The position numbers and the translations under genes are program-made. 32,562 nt of DNA from Symploca sp. SIO1C2 (lineage in GTDB: Bacteria; Cyanobacteriota; Cyanobacteriia; Cyanobacteriales; Coleofasciculaceae), in NCBI GenBank assembly GCA_010672925.1, contig JAAHFP010000060.1, positions 1-32,562 of the forward strand. Direction: 5' to 3'. Positions 17,303 to 25,624 of the stretch are shown here, one piece after another; the stretch's first letter is position 1, and every line of letters starts with the position of its first letter. The notes under the pieces are model-generated. The model did not search any database and was not told the origin of the DNA. It saw only the letters and a list, made by a program, of their open reading frames with translations.

Positions 17303-19573
17303 TTATTCATCTACTTGACTAACGCGGCGTATATTAAGAACATCACTCATTTTTTTGATTTGAGCAAAACTACGCTCAAGTTGTTGGCGATCCTTAATAT
17401 CAATAGATAAGTCGATTAGAGCTGGTTTTCCTTCCTGGGTTTTTACCTGGGCATGGCAGACATTAATATGTTGGTCACTCAAGCGAGATAAAATATCTTT
17501 GAGTACCCCAACGCGGTCTAGAACTTCAATTTGAAGAGTAACTGGGTAAGTTTGAGGCCGTCCTTTATCTTTTGTTGTAGAATTCCAACTTACTGGTACA
17601 AGTCGCTCTCCGGGAACATTCTCTACATTAGAACACCCTTGTCGATGAATGGAAATACCTCGCCCTTGGGTAACAACACCAATAATCGCTTCTCCTGGCA
17701 AGGGATCGCAACAACCAGCTAAACGATACATCAGACCTTCAATACCAGCAATGGGATTTGTTTTACCAGAAATCGGAGATTGGGGATAAGGGGAACAAGA
17801 TGGGATAAATTCCTTAGAAATCAACTCACTTTCTTGAGGTTCATCTTCTAAACCTACCCGCAGGGCTTCTCGTAACCGGTTAACTACTAAATTGAGGGTA
17901 ACTTCGCCATAACCTAATGCTGCAATTAAATCCTCGACATTGTGGTAATTAAACCGTTCTGCTACTGTTTTCATTGGCTCTGATTTGAGCAACGATTCAA
18001 AACCTTTCTTACCCAGTTCCTTTTCTAGTAGTTCCCGCCCACGAGCCACATTTTCTTCCCGGTGAAATCGTTTGAACCATTGCCGAATACGGTATTGGGC
18101 ACCGGGGGTTACTGCAAAATTCAACCAATCTAAACTGGGACGGCTGTTTTTGTTGGTGATAATTTCCACAATGTCCCCATTATGTAAAGGATTATCCAGC
18201 ACTCGCCACTGCCCATTGACTCGTACTCCAGCACAATGATTGCCGACTTCGGTGTGAATGCGATAAGCAAAATCTATGGGTGTTGCACCCCGATTAAGAT
18301 CGATGACATCTCCTTTGGGTGTAAACACATAAACGTCTTCATCAAATAAGTTACCTTTAACTGTGTCCATGTATTCCTGGGCATCCCGGAAGTCATGTTG
18401 CCACTCGACTAACTGCCTTAGCCAAGTAAATTTTTCATCCTCGGCTGTAATTTGGGTATGGTTAGAGTTACCGGTTTCCTTGTACTTCCAATGAGCTGCA
18501 ATGCCATACTCTGCAATGTGATGCATTTCTAGGGTGCGAATCTGAACCTCAACTGGACGTCCCGTTAAACCAATAACTCCTGTATGCAAAGATTGGTAGC
18601 GATTGGGTTTGGGTAAACCAATGTAGTCTTTAAAACGACCTGGAATTGGTCTAAAAGCATCGTGAACTATTGCTAAGGCTCTATAACATTCTTCGTTGGT
18701 ATCCACAATCAACCGTACCGCTGCGATATCGTAGATTTCATCAAACCCTTTATGCTGTCGCTCCATCTTTCGATAAATGCCATACAAGTGCTTCGGACGA
18801 CCATTAATTTCCAAGCAGCGAATGCCAGCTTTTTCCAGGCGCGATCGCAATTGTGTAATTACCTGAGTTAATCGTTCTTCCCTGTCTGAGCGCCTTTCTG
18901 CTACCAACTCTTGCATCTGACGGTAAGCATCAGTTTCCAGATATTTGAATGCCAAATCTTCTAGTTCCCACTTAAAGCGCCCAATTCCCAAGCGATTTGC
19001 CAAGGGAGCAAAGATTTCTCTTGTTTCCAGGGCTTTTTGGTACTGTTTTTCCGGCTTCAGATATTCCAACGTTCGCATATTGTGCAGCCTATCCGCCAGT
19101 TTTACCACAATTACCCGGATATCAGCTGCCATTGCCAGGAACATGCGGCGGAAGTTCTCTGCTTGACGCTCAGTTTTACTGGAAAAGTTAAATTTAGAAA
19201 GTTTAGTAACACCCTCTACTAGTTGCCTTACTTCTGCTCCGAATTGAGACTCGATCTCTTCTGCGGAAACATCTGTATCTTCAACCACATCGTGTAGAAG
19301 TCCTGCCGCAATCATAGTACTGCTGCCACCTAAATCCCTGAGTAAGCCGGAAACTGCCACTGGATGAGCAATGTAAGGTTCTCCTGATTTGCGATACTGT
19401 CCTTGATGAAGTTGGTAGGCAAATTCAAAAGCGTGAGTAATTAGGGCAAGGTCAGAGGATATTGTTTGTTCCGAACCTGTGGGCAATTCCCTTAAACATT
19501 CCTTGAGCCAGTCAGGTACATCCACGTCAAGGGTGGTGGGAGCAAGATTGGAGGTTGTAGCAATGGCGTCCAT
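17303..19573 (-). CDS. spoT: Bifunctional (p)ppGpp synthetase/hydrolase (RSH)
   Basis: 756 residues, full length for a Rel/SpoT homologue. The HD hydrolase domain is about 45-200 (HPVAV at 70, HDVVED at 94-99, KLADRLHNMRTL at 158-169). The synthetase domain is about 255-365, with R-F-K-D at 313-316 (the RXKD form typical of bifunctional enzymes), YQSLHT at 326 and EVQIRT at 342. TGS is about 411-475, followed by the helical/CC region (GCCDPLPGE) and a C-terminal ACT domain about 680-756. It makes and degrades the stringent-response alarmone in the cytosol. It is transcribed in the same direction as the biosynthetic genes but separated from the MATE gene by about 190 bp, so probably an independent unit. 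ATG 19573 is the only good upstream start. Confidence 0.96.
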   Translation of the reverse strand: MDAIATTSNLAPTTLDVDVPDWLKECLRELPTGSEQTISSDLALITHAFEFAYQLHQGQYRKSGEPYIAHPVAVSGLLRDLGGSSTMIAAGLLHDVVEDTDVSAEEIESQFGAEVRQLVEGVTKLSKFNFSSKTERQAENFRRMFLAMAADIRVIVVKLADRLHNMRTLEYLKPEKQYQKALETREIFAPLANRLGIGRFKWELEDLAFKYLETDAYRQMQELVAERRSDREERLTQVITQLRSRLEKAGIRCLEINGRPKHLYGIYRKMERQHKGFDEIYDIAAVRLIVDTNEECYRALAIVHDAFRPIPGRFKDYIGLPKPNRYQSLHTGVIGLTGRPVEVQIRTLEMHHIAEYGIAAHWKYKETGNSNHTQITAEDEKFTWLRQLVEWQHDFRDAQEYMDTVKGNLFDEDVYVFTPKGDVIDLNRGATPIDFAYRIHTEVGNHCAGVRVNGQWRVLDNPLHNGDIVEIITNKNSRPSLDWLNFAVTPGAQYRIRQWFKRFHREENVARGRELLEKELGKKGFESLLKSEPMKTVAERFNYHNVEDLIAALGYGEVTLNLVVNRLREALRVGLEDEPQESELISKEFIPSCSPYPQSPISGKTNPIAGIEGLMYRLAGCCDPLPGEAIIGVVTQGRGISIHRQGCSNVENVPGERLVPVSWNSTTKDKGRPQTYPVTLQIEVLDRVGVLKDILSRLSDQHINVCHAQVKTQEGKPALIDLSIDIKDRQQLERSFAQIKKMSDVLNIRRVSQVDE

Positions 19574-19989
19574 AATTCTTCCTTAAATAAAAAATAGATA
19601 GGCAGTCTAGCAGAAACTCGATGAGAATTAGTAGTGTTACAGATTCATTACTGGGTTGCGTCCGATTCAATTACTACTCCAACTGAGTAAAATCACTCAG
19701 CGTGAGGTAAAAGAAGATTCTTTGGATGCTTACTTATCAAATAGCAAGCATCCAACACCTGTTAAAAGTTAAGAGGCAAGAGTAGGGACGAATCAAAATT
19801 CGCCTATACACTGAAGAGGATTTAAAAATCTACTCCTAAAGATAGAGTTATCTTCGGGAGCATCATTCCCAAGTAAGGAAAAGCAAGCTTTAAGATTTAA
19901 TCTGTAGCACCAGCTTTTCAGTAATTTAGTTGCCTTTGGCAAAAAGACAAAATTCTTTACATTAATTCTAAACTTAAAGAGAGTACCTT
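19574..19989. promoter_or_regulatory. Divergent intergenic region, RSH / patD
   Basis: 416 bp without a gene, serving as the upstream region of both RSH (minus) and patD (plus). It holds several hairpins: CTGAGT/ACTCAG (19683-19700), GGATGCTT/AAGCATCC (19724-19753) and a strong one at 19833-19860 (CTCC, AAGATA, loop GAGT, TATCTT, GGAG). A possible sigma70-like promoter for patD is TTGGCA (19936) and TACATT (19958) with a 16-bp spacer. AAGAGAG at 19977-19983 is a good Shine-Dalgarno for ATG 19990. No GTA-N8-TAC NtcA site was seen. Confidence 0.45.
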
Positions 19990-20352
19990 ATGTTACTACC
20001 TTCCTATTACCAAAGCTATCAAGCATTTCAACAAGCCCTGGAGCAAATGGGCAGAACGATTACAGCTAAAGATTTAGAACTTGCGATGCTCCAAGAGAAT
20101 TTTCAGGAGGTACAACAACTTTTCCAAAATCAAATTATCCCTCTTAGTGCAGATGACATTGCTCCTGATTTTGTATCTCGCTGGCAGTCTTTGCAAACAG
20201 AAATCTACAAGCAGATGCGGCTGTTGGAAACGGATCTGATGCTGTTACAGGCGTCGCGGAGTTCTAGCACCAGACTTTCTCGTCAAACGGGACTCACAAA
20301 TCGTCTCAATACTCTGATTCAATATTGCCAAGAGTTAGGAACTTCCGGGTGA
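19990..20352 (+). CDS. patD: PatD-like heterocyst-frequency protein
   Basis: 120 residues, all helical in appearance, with no signal or membrane segment. The centre and C-terminus (NQIIPLS, then RWQSLQTEIYKQMRLLETDL, then SRSSSTR and NTLIQYCQEL) match my memory of the cyanobacterial PatD family, which in Anabaena adjusts heterocyst frequency. ATG 19990 follows AAGAGAG at 6-bp spacing. The gene stands alone, divergent from RSH and followed at once by a tandem-repeat array. If the strain forms no heterocysts, its role would differ. The assignment rests on recalled sequence, not a search. Confidence 0.6.
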   Translation: MLLPSYYQSYQAFQQALEQMGRTITAKDLELAMLQENFQEVQQLFQNQIIPLSADDIAPDFVSRWQSLQTEIYKQMRLLETDLMLLQASRSSSTRLSRQTGLTNRLNTLIQYCQELGTSG

Positions 20353-20360
20353 GGGGTGTG

Positions 20361-20614
20361 GGCAGCTGAGGAGTTGGGAAGCTGAGGAGCTGAGGGAGCT
20401 GGGGGAGCTGGGGAGCTGAGGAGCTGAGGGAGCTGGGGGAGCTGAGGGAGCTGAGGGAGCTGAGGGAGCTGAGGAGCTGGGGGAGCTGGGGAGCTGAGGG
20501 AGCTGAGGGAGCTGAGGGAGCTGAGGAGCTGAGGGAGCTGGGGAGCTGAGGAGCTGAGGGAGCTGAGGGAGCTGAGGGAGCTGAGGGAGCTGAGGGAGCT
20601 GAGGGAGCTGGGGA
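20361..20614. repeat. GAGCTGAGG-type degenerate tandem array
   Basis: About 250 bp of imperfect 8-9 bp units (GGAGCTGAG, GGGAGCTGG, GGAGCTGA and so on) starting 9 bp after the patD stop. Mixed 8- and 9-bp periods leave all three minus frames open as Ser/Ala/Pro/Leu low complexity, which is an artefact rather than protein coding. Units touch without spacers, so this is not a CRISPR. Likely prone to slippage and length variation. Confidence 0.9.
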
Positions 20615-20651
20615 AGACAAGAGAGACAAAGAAGAAGAAATTTTCTATTTC

Positions 20652-20682
20652 CAAACAACAAACAACAAACAACAAACAACAA
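20652..20682. repeat. CAAACAA heptamer array
   Basis: Four full copies of CAAACAA plus CAA, in the style of cyanobacterial short tandemly repeated repetitive (STRR) heptamers. It ends 3 bp before the ydcF-like stop codon. Confidence 0.85.
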
Positions 20683-20685
20683 TTC

Positions 20686-21465
20686 TCAATTTTCCATTCC
20701 TTGGCGCTCACATTTGAAACCTGATTTACGCCAAGCTTCGAGATCTACGGCTGCTAGAGGCTTTAACTGAGAACACTGAGGCTGAATCCCTTGGCTGAGG
20801 ACTGCCCACATCAAGCTGCGAGTAATATCTAGTCCCGTTTTAACTAAAGATTCTTGATTGCCAGGAATACCTTGCTCTTCTACCGTATCTACTTCTACCC
20901 AAATGCCGTGAGCACCCAAAAGAATTTGTGCCATCCACTTAGCTCGTGGTAAATGAGTGGGGGAAGTTATTAATTTAACTTTATGAACATGCCATCGCCG
21001 TAGAATGGGAATATTAAAATAGAAGTTACCAAAAGTGGAGTCAGCACAATGTTCTAACCAAACGTGCTCGATTGAGGCTTCCTCTCTCTGAAAAATCAGC
21101 CAAATGCAAGGGTCTTGGGAACCTTGGGAAATCAAAACTTTGGTTGTTGGGTACTGTTTAACCAACTCAGCGACATAAATCTCTCGACTAATGCTACCTC
21201 CCAAGACCAAGAAAGCATCTACTGAGCCCGATGCCGCTGCCTGAAGTTTCAGGGTATTATTCAATAGGCAGCCACAAAGAACAAAGGTTATACCCAATAA
21301 CCCTAAACCAAGCAGATGCCGTCGCCAAACGACCCTCAAGCAGTTCCTCAAACCAACCCAATTGCCTCGAATGATGCTACTTCCTTGGTTTAGTGACCAA
21401 TGACTGAAACCTTGTTCGCTTAAACTAATACTAGAACATTGTACAGACAAATGTTGGTGGGACAA
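20686..21465 (-). CDS. Membrane-anchored YdcF/DUF218-family protein
   Basis: 259 residues as read. A basic segment (RNCLRVVWRRH) precedes one hydrophobic helix (about 51-69), then a DUF218 domain: VDAFLVLGGSISREIYVAELVKQ in outline (about 82-104), a beta-strand with LISQGS (112-117) and a C-terminal helical part. DUF218 proteins include SanA/YdcF-type envelope proteins of poorly known function; the domain probably lies on the outer face. The start is uncertain: the frame opens with TTG 21465 two codons after a stop, there is no ATG before the membrane helix, and other TTG codons near residues 39-43 are possible. It is divergent from the ctp-like protease gene. Confidence 0.75.
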   Translation of the reverse strand: MSHQHLSVQCSSISLSEQGFSHWSLNQGSSIIRGNWVGLRNCLRVVWRRHLLGLGLLGITFVLCGCLLNNTLKLQAAASGSVDAFLVLGGSISREIYVAELVKQYPTTKVLISQGSQDPCIWLIFQREEASIEHVWLEHCADSTFGNFYFNIPILRRWHVHKVKLITSPTHLPRAKWMAQILLGAHGIWVEVDTVEEQGIPGNQESLVKTGLDITRSLMWAVLSQGIQPQCSQLKPLAAVDLEAWRKSGFKCERQGMEN

Positions 21466-21649
21466 AGATTAAACTGGCACAAAACCGCCAACTCTCAGCT
21501 CGATAATGTAGATACATTAACAATAGAACCTTTTTTAGCTGGTCAGACATACCATAACCTGAAAGGCTAAGCTGAGTGTAGGCTCGAACTGCTGGGTATT
21601 AACTTAACCTCTGTAGCTGATAACTGACGGTCACTGTTGCTGTTATTTC

Positions 21650-22987
21650 ATGCCAACCCTGCTTTATCTACTCTCTATGAACCAATATAAAAAATACTTC
21701 CCTTGGCTAAAAGGCTTCCTCTTTAACGGAGCGATCGCAACGACAGCATCTTTATCCTTAGTTGCACCAATTACCGGTAATTCGGTTATTGCAGCTCTCC
21801 AAGATAGTCCAAAAAACGTTGTTGATGAAGCTTGGCAAATTGTCAATAGGGAGTATGTAGACCGAGACTTCAACCAGGTTGATTGGGAAGCGACCAGGCG
21901 AGAATTACTCAGCCGCAACTACACTTCTAATGAGCAAGCCTACGAAGCTATCCGGGAAGCCTTAGAACCTCTGGGAGACCCCTACACACGTTTCTTAGAC
22001 CCAGAAAATTTTGAAGCTCTGACCAATCAAACTGCTGGTGAACTTTCTGGTGTTGGTATTCGCCTGGAAGTTAACGAAGACACTAAGACCTTGAATATTG
22101 TCGAACCAATCGATAATTCTCCAGCTTCTAAGGCAGGTTTACAATCAGGAGACATTATAGAAGAAATTGATGGTAAATCTACTCAAGGCATGACCCTTAA
22201 AGAAGCTTCGGCTTTGATCCGAGGGGAAATAGGAACATCAATTATTCTGAAAATTTCCCGGCAGGGGGAAACTCCATTTGATGTTACACTAACCCGCGCT
22301 CAAATTCAACTACCATCTGTCCGTTATAGCCTCAAGCCAGAAGGTAAATTGCAGGTAGGCTATATCAGCTTGGATGAATTTAGTTCCCATGCTGCTGAAC
22401 AAATGCGGCGGGCAATTGGAGACCTCAATCAAGAGCATGTTGATGCTTATGTCTTGGATCTGCGAAATAATCCAGGAGGATTACTACACGCTAGCATTGA
22501 CATTGCTCGGATGTGGCTCGAACAAGGCTCTATAGTCAGTACGATAGACCGCATTGGTGGTAAACAGGAATTTTCCGCTAACCAAACCTCCCTCACCAAT
22601 CTGCCTCTAGTAGTTCTCGTTAATGAAGATTCCGCTAGTGCCAGTGAGATTCTAACTGGTGCTCTTAAAGATAATCAACGGGCAACTGTTATTGGGACTC
22701 AAACTTTTGGTAAAGCTGCTGTTCAGTCTGTCCATGCTTTATCCGATGGTTCAGGTTTAGCAGTTACTGTTTCTCGTTACTACCCACCTAGCGGCATAGA
22801 TATTACGAAAAAGGGAATTACTCCTGATATTAAACTGGGCTTGACACGGTCACAAAAACAGCTTCTGCAGACTAAACCAGAGTTGATTGCTACCAACAAA
22901 GACCCTCAATACCAACGAGCTTTGAAGATTCTAGAGGATGAGGTAGTTCCACAGCCTATTCTAGGTCAAACAAATGATTCAGAATGA
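21650..22987 (+). CDS. Carboxyl-terminal processing protease (S41, Ctp)
   Basis: 445 residues. An N-terminal signal-like hydrophobic segment (about 20-50, ending SVIAAL) suggests export to the periplasm or thylakoid lumen. A PDZ domain is about 130-205 (GVGIRLE, SPASKAGLQSGD). The S41 catalytic domain is about 215-405, with Ser330 in EDSASASEIL and Lys355 in TFGKAAVQS; the 25-residue Ser-Lys spacing matches Tsp/CtpA. In cyanobacteria CtpA matures the photosystem II D1 protein; which paralogue (A, B or C) this is cannot be decided here. ATG 21677 (MNQYKKYFPW) is an alternative start that would give a more usual signal peptide. Confidence 0.93.
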   Translation: MPTLLYLLSMNQYKKYFPWLKGFLFNGAIATTASLSLVAPITGNSVIAALQDSPKNVVDEAWQIVNREYVDRDFNQVDWEATRRELLSRNYTSNEQAYEAIREALEPLGDPYTRFLDPENFEALTNQTAGELSGVGIRLEVNEDTKTLNIVEPIDNSPASKAGLQSGDIIEEIDGKSTQGMTLKEASALIRGEIGTSIILKISRQGETPFDVTLTRAQIQLPSVRYSLKPEGKLQVGYISLDEFSSHAAEQMRRAIGDLNQEHVDAYVLDLRNNPGGLLHASIDIARMWLEQGSIVSTIDRIGGKQEFSANQTSLTNLPLVVLVNEDSASASEILTGALKDNQRATVIGTQTFGKAAVQSVHALSDGSGLAVTVSRYYPPSGIDITKKGITPDIKLGLTRSQKQLLQTKPELIATNKDPQYQRALKILEDEVVPQPILGQTNDSE

Positions 22988-23054
22988 ATAATAACTGGCT
23001 GAGGGTGAAGCATCATACAAATATCCTTGAGGTCCCACGGATAGGGTACAAGCA

Positions 23055-23082
23055 GTAGAGGGCGCACTGCGTGCGCCCCTAC
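23055..23082. terminator. Palindromic repeat / hairpin after ctp
   Basis: GGGCGCAC-tgc-GTGCGCCC with outer GTAG/CTAC arms forms a near-perfect stem. No U-tract follows. It resembles the GTAGGGGCGCAC...GTGCGCCCCTAC palindromes I recall as dispersed in cyanobacterial genomes. It lies between the ctp stop and the convergent DUF433 gene, so it may also end transcription. Confidence 0.5.
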
Positions 23083-23112
23083 AGAACATTTGATCCATGT
23101 AAAGTGCAAGCG

Positions 23113-23430
23113 TCATGACAAAATACCCTGTGCTTTGAGTCGCGTAACAAAAGGAGATTCTCCTGCTTCCTCTTCTAATCGCTTAACATACCCTTCCTGA
23201 CGTTGAATATCAGCATCAAGTTCTTGTTTGTTATCCCAATAGTAAGCCAGCGCAGCGTGAATTTGACTCATAGAGAGATAGCGATGGTTGATGTGAATTT
23301 CTTCAGGCGTCCAACTATAAGCCATCTGTGCCATAACAATTTCAACAACTTTCATCGTGCTCCCGGCAATGAACGCAACGTTACGCTCATCGTGGACAAT
23401 ATGTCTGTACTCAGTGCCAGTGAGTGTCAT
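23113..23430 (-). CDS. DUF433 domain protein, unpaired
   Basis: 105 residues. The fold signature of DUF433 is readable: HIVHDERNVAFIAGSTMKVV (strand and turn), then TPEEIHINHRYLSMSQIHAAL (helical part), then a charged C-terminal helix. DUF433 proteins are usually the antitoxin-like partner of DUF5615 PIN-type proteins, but no such gene adjoins it. AGAGGAG lies upstream of ATG 23430 at long spacing. Expression as a lone regulator or remnant antitoxin is inference. Confidence 0.8.
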   Translation of the reverse strand: MTLTGTEYRHIVHDERNVAFIAGSTMKVVEIVMAQMAYSWTPEEIHINHRYLSMSQIHAALAYYWDNKQELDADIQRQEGYVKRLEEEAGESPFVTRLKAQGILS

Positions 23431-23477
23431 AGTATCTTGAATCTCCTCTCAAATAGTATAAATTCATCAACTGCAAA

Positions 23478-23537
23478 AGCGATCGCTTTGATACAAAACT
23501 CGCCCAATCGATAACCTTGCGAATTAGCGATCGCACT
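23478..23537. repeat. Dispersed repeat family R1, half copy
   Basis: GCGATCGCTT, then ACAAAACTCGCCCAATCGAT and AACCTTGCGAATTAGCGAT match the right half of copies at 24511-24597 and 27079-27171. The left, GGGCGGGTTT-bearing half is absent. Confidence 0.8.
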
Positions 23538-23575
23538 TCGATATTGTATGATTTTTTCTATGTACTAGTGTAATT

Positions 23576-23701
23576 GTAGGTTGGGTTGATGTCAGGAAAC
23601 CCAACAAATGTGGAAAAAAGAGGGAAGATATTGTTGGGTTTCGCTCTGCTTTTAAATTGAGCAGTTTTCTCTCAAGCCTGGATTACCTCAACCCCACCTA
23701 C
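23576..23701. mobile_element. MITE-like element with 14-bp inverted ends
   Basis: Left end gtaggttgggttga (23576-23589) and the reverse complement of the right end tcaaccccacctac (23688-23701) match at 13 of 14 bases. Inside is a second pair built on AACCCAACA and TGTTGGGTT. 126 bp, no coding capacity. Resembles the very common GTAGGTTGGGTTGAG cyanobacterial repeat. Confidence 0.75.
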
Positions 23702-23800
23702 GAGCACTCGCACTAATGCAGCGAGCATGAAAATAACTCATCAGTTAAAAAAGGTGAAACAGCTTCCCTTCCAAGCCTTCTTTCCCTGGAACTTCTTGTT

Positions 23801-23834
23801 CCCCTCCTTGAAGGGGTTAGGGATGGGTTCTGCA
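23801..23834. repeat. CCCCTCCTT hairpin repeat, copy 1
   Basis: cccctccttgaagggg followed by ttagggatgggttctgca. A second copy is at 31171-31204. The first 16 bases form a short hairpin. Confidence 0.75.
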
Positions 23835-23871
23835 TCCAAAGTACTAGTTTGTTCAAACAACGAGGGGAGTG

Positions 23872-24456
23872 ATGGAACTTGATTCTCTGCTCAGACTCAA
23901 CCGTGTAATTCGTGTTATCGGCTTTGATGATGCTCCCTTCTTACGAGGTGCTGGGGGCAATGTTCCGATTGCTGGGGTTGTTTGTGCAGGCACTCGCTTC
24001 GAGGGAATGGTTTGGGGAGAAGTTGAGCAGGATGGTTGGGATGGAACAGATACTATTTTAAGATTACTACTAGGACGCAAGTTCCTGCCTCAATTACATA
24101 TTTTGCTCCTCGATGGTATTGCTTTCGGCGGTTTTAATATTATTGACTTACCTAAGCTGGCAGAGGCACTGCAACTGCCTTGCGTAGCGGTGATGCGGCG
24201 TATGCCTGATTTAACCGCTGTCGAACAAGCAATTCGTTGTTTACCAGAGTCACAGAAGCGTCTTCAGCTGCTACAAAAAGCTGGAAGCATCTATAATTAC
24301 CCACCTTTTTGCTTTCAGGTGTGTGGTGCAACTCCAGAAATCACCTTTGCTGTACTGGAGAAGTTGACTGATTGTGGGAAAGTGCCAGAAGCATTGCGGT
24401 TGGCTCATTTAATTGGTGCAGCTGTAGTTAAGGGAGAAAGTGGAAATTCTGCTTGA
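23872..24456 (+). CDS. DUF99 family protein
   Basis: 194 residues from ATG 23872. Sequence typical of DUF99: RVIGFDDAPF near the start, VPIAGVVCAGTRFEGMVWGE (about 31-50), HILLLDGIAFGGFNIID (about 80-96), PCVAVMRRMPD, and the C-terminal EALRLAHLIGAAVVKGES. Some archaeal members are described as endonuclease dU-like; the function in cyanobacteria is not established. GAGGGG at 23862-23867 is a good Shine-Dalgarno for the ATG; a GTG directly before it (23869) is too close. It is a single gene, convergent with the DUF5615 gene. Confidence 0.85.
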   Translation: MELDSLLRLNRVIRVIGFDDAPFLRGAGGNVPIAGVVCAGTRFEGMVWGEVEQDGWDGTDTILRLLLGRKFLPQLHILLLDGIAFGGFNIIDLPKLAEALQLPCVAVMRRMPDLTAVEQAIRCLPESQKRLQLLQKAGSIYNYPPFCFQVCGATPEITFAVLEKLTDCGKVPEALRLAHLIGAAVVKGESGNSA

Positions 24457-24510
24457 ATTGTTATTTTAGTTTGAAGTGCGATCACTTATTCTTTGTCAAT
24501 TAATTTGTTT

Positions 24511-24597
24511 GTAGGGGCGGGTTTAGGGATATGATTGGGATATCCGCGATCGCTTGGATACAAAACCCGCCCAATCGATAACCTTGCTATCTCGCTT
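24511..24597. repeat. Dispersed repeat family R1, full copy
   Basis: gtaggggcgggttt ... aaacccgccc with 10-bp inverted arms (24515-24524 and 24563-24572), a HIP1 site in the middle, and the tail CAATCGATAACCTTGC. Nearly the same sequence recurs at 27079-27171. Both full copies lie between convergent genes. Confidence 0.85.
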
Positions 24598-24620
24598 ACC
24601 CACCCCTAAGTAAACAGAAA

Positions 24621-24737
24621 TTAGGGTAAATTTTCTAACTTTTTTGTGCCATCAATAGAAATATACAGAACTCGATTAATCATATCTCTACCTACTGTAA
24701 TTTCTTGCTGGATAAATGCTACTGCTGCTAAGCAAAT
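24621..24737 (-). pseudogene. Severed C-terminal tail of the DUF5615 gene
   Basis: Directly after the TAA at 24740-24738, in the same frame, 38 codons stay open to the next stop at 24623-24621. They read ICLAAVAFIQQEI..., DMINRVLYISIDGT..., KLENLP. The length and the helix plus NRVLYIS strand look like the missing end of a DUF5615 PIN-like protein, giving about 126 residues in total. There is no start codon for independent translation. Confidence 0.65.
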
Positions 24738-25001
24738 TTATATTTGTTCTTTTCGCAACAGCTCTCCTTCTTGTAGAAACACAACCCCAGCATGAACTTC
24801 AACAGAACCAGCAAATTTTTCAAAATCCTGAACGTTGGCAGTAACGATAATACGATCTTCGTTAAAAGCATATTCTAAAATTTCTTGATCACTGACTCCT
24901 AATAATCCTCTATCTCTAGCAGCAACAGCATCAACTAACAGTTGTTCGCATAAAGCACGAGCAACACTAGGAGAAATATCTTCATCAATTAAGAACTTCA
25001 T
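24738..25001 (-). CDS. DUF5615 PIN-like toxin, truncated by stop
   Basis: 87 residues. MKFLIDEDISPSVARAL carries the first acidic residues, D-R-G-L-L-G-V-S-D follows, and RIIVTANVQDFEKF carries the conserved D of the PIN-like (Mut7-C/DUF5615) core. It ends at KEQI, whereas the open frame continues past the TAA for 38 codons. ATG 25001 overlaps the stop of the upstream DUF433 gene by 4 bp (ATGA), the usual toxin-antitoxin arrangement. Function is predicted as an RNase-like toxin neutralised by DUF433. Whether the truncated form is active is unknown; the core acidic residues are retained. Confidence 0.8.
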   Translation of the reverse strand: MKFLIDEDISPSVARALCEQLLVDAVAARDRGLLGVSDQEILEYAFNEDRIIVTANVQDFEKFAGSVEVHAGVVFLQEGELLRKEQI

Positions 25002-25534
25002 TCTTGTTTAGGTCTGCCCATAACAGGATAAGCTTTTACATAAAGAGGGGCAAATTTAAGGTCTAGTTCTGATAAATAGGGATAATCTTCTTGAATCTCT
25101 TCAAGTAATTCCCCACGCTCGATTATTTTGCCAATATGATGTACAGACAAACGAGAGCCAGGAAATACCGTTTGACCACCCATAGTGTTAGGGTCTGTTA
25201 CTAGACGAACTTTCCATTCATTGAATTGAGAGATTAATTCTGATAGCTCTTGATTTATACTATTTAGTTGTAGAACAAAAAATTTAGCAAATTCTACAGT
25301 TGAGGCACTTTCTTCAATTGCTTTTACTAAACGTTGATATAAAATAGTTCGATTTGAAACTGAAAACTCAAAATTAATTTCTTTGAACGCACGTAGATAA
25401 ACTAAAGCAGCAAAGGAAAGACGAGGTACATCTGAAACAGGTTGAATAACTTTGTATTCTATTTCTTGATAAACCTGTTTAGGTGATAGGTAAGCAAAAG
25501 CTGCTGCTTCGTTGGGGGTAAATATCGCTTCCAT
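24998..25534 (-). CDS. DUF433 antitoxin-like protein
   Basis: 178 residues. N-terminal helix-turn-helix-like segment (FTPNEAAAFAYLSPKQVYQE, about 5-24), a helical middle part about 60-115, and a C-terminal DUF433 domain about 125-170 (GGQTVFPGSRLSVHHIGKII, ... EILEDYPYLSEL-like EIQEDYPYLSELDLKFA). It probably binds its own promoter and the DUF5615 protein, whose ATG overlaps its stop by 4 bp. The ribbon-helix-helix gene lies 90 bp upstream on the same strand. Confidence 0.85.
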   Translation of the reverse strand: MEAIFTPNEAAAFAYLSPKQVYQEIEYKVIQPVSDVPRLSFAALVYLRAFKEINFEFSVSNRTILYQRLVKAIEESASTVEFAKFFVLQLNSINQELSELISQFNEWKVRLVTDPNTMGGQTVFPGSRLSVHHIGKIIERGELLEEIQEDYPYLSELDLKFAPLYVKAYPVMGRPKQE

Positions 25535-25624
25535 GTTTTCTAAGTTTTTCCTATCTAGGGACTATTGTAACCCAGATTCAGTATCCTGAAGTAGTAAATG
25601 TAGGTTAGGTTTTGTTCTGGTGAT

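Larger units (their letters stand above)
23431..23871. other. Gene-free repeat-rich gap
   Basis: About 440 bp without a credible gene. It carries a partial dispersed repeat (23478-23537), a MITE-like element (23576-23701) and a CCCCTCCTT-type repeat (23801-23834), described separately. The rest shows nothing recognisable except the Shine-Dalgarno of the DUF99 gene. Confidence 0.7.

Noticed and set aside
20361-20614. CRISPR-like repeat
   Set aside because: Units of 8-9 bp are contiguous, with no unique spacers.
20306-20711. Three overlapping minus-strand frames rich in Ser/Ala/Pro/Leu
   Set aside because: All come from the GAGCTGAGG array, which is open in every frame and has no family-like sequence or ribosome site.
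23862-23871. GTG 23869 as the DUF99 start
   Set aside because: It is too close to the GAGGGG Shine-Dalgarno; ATG 23872 has better spacing.
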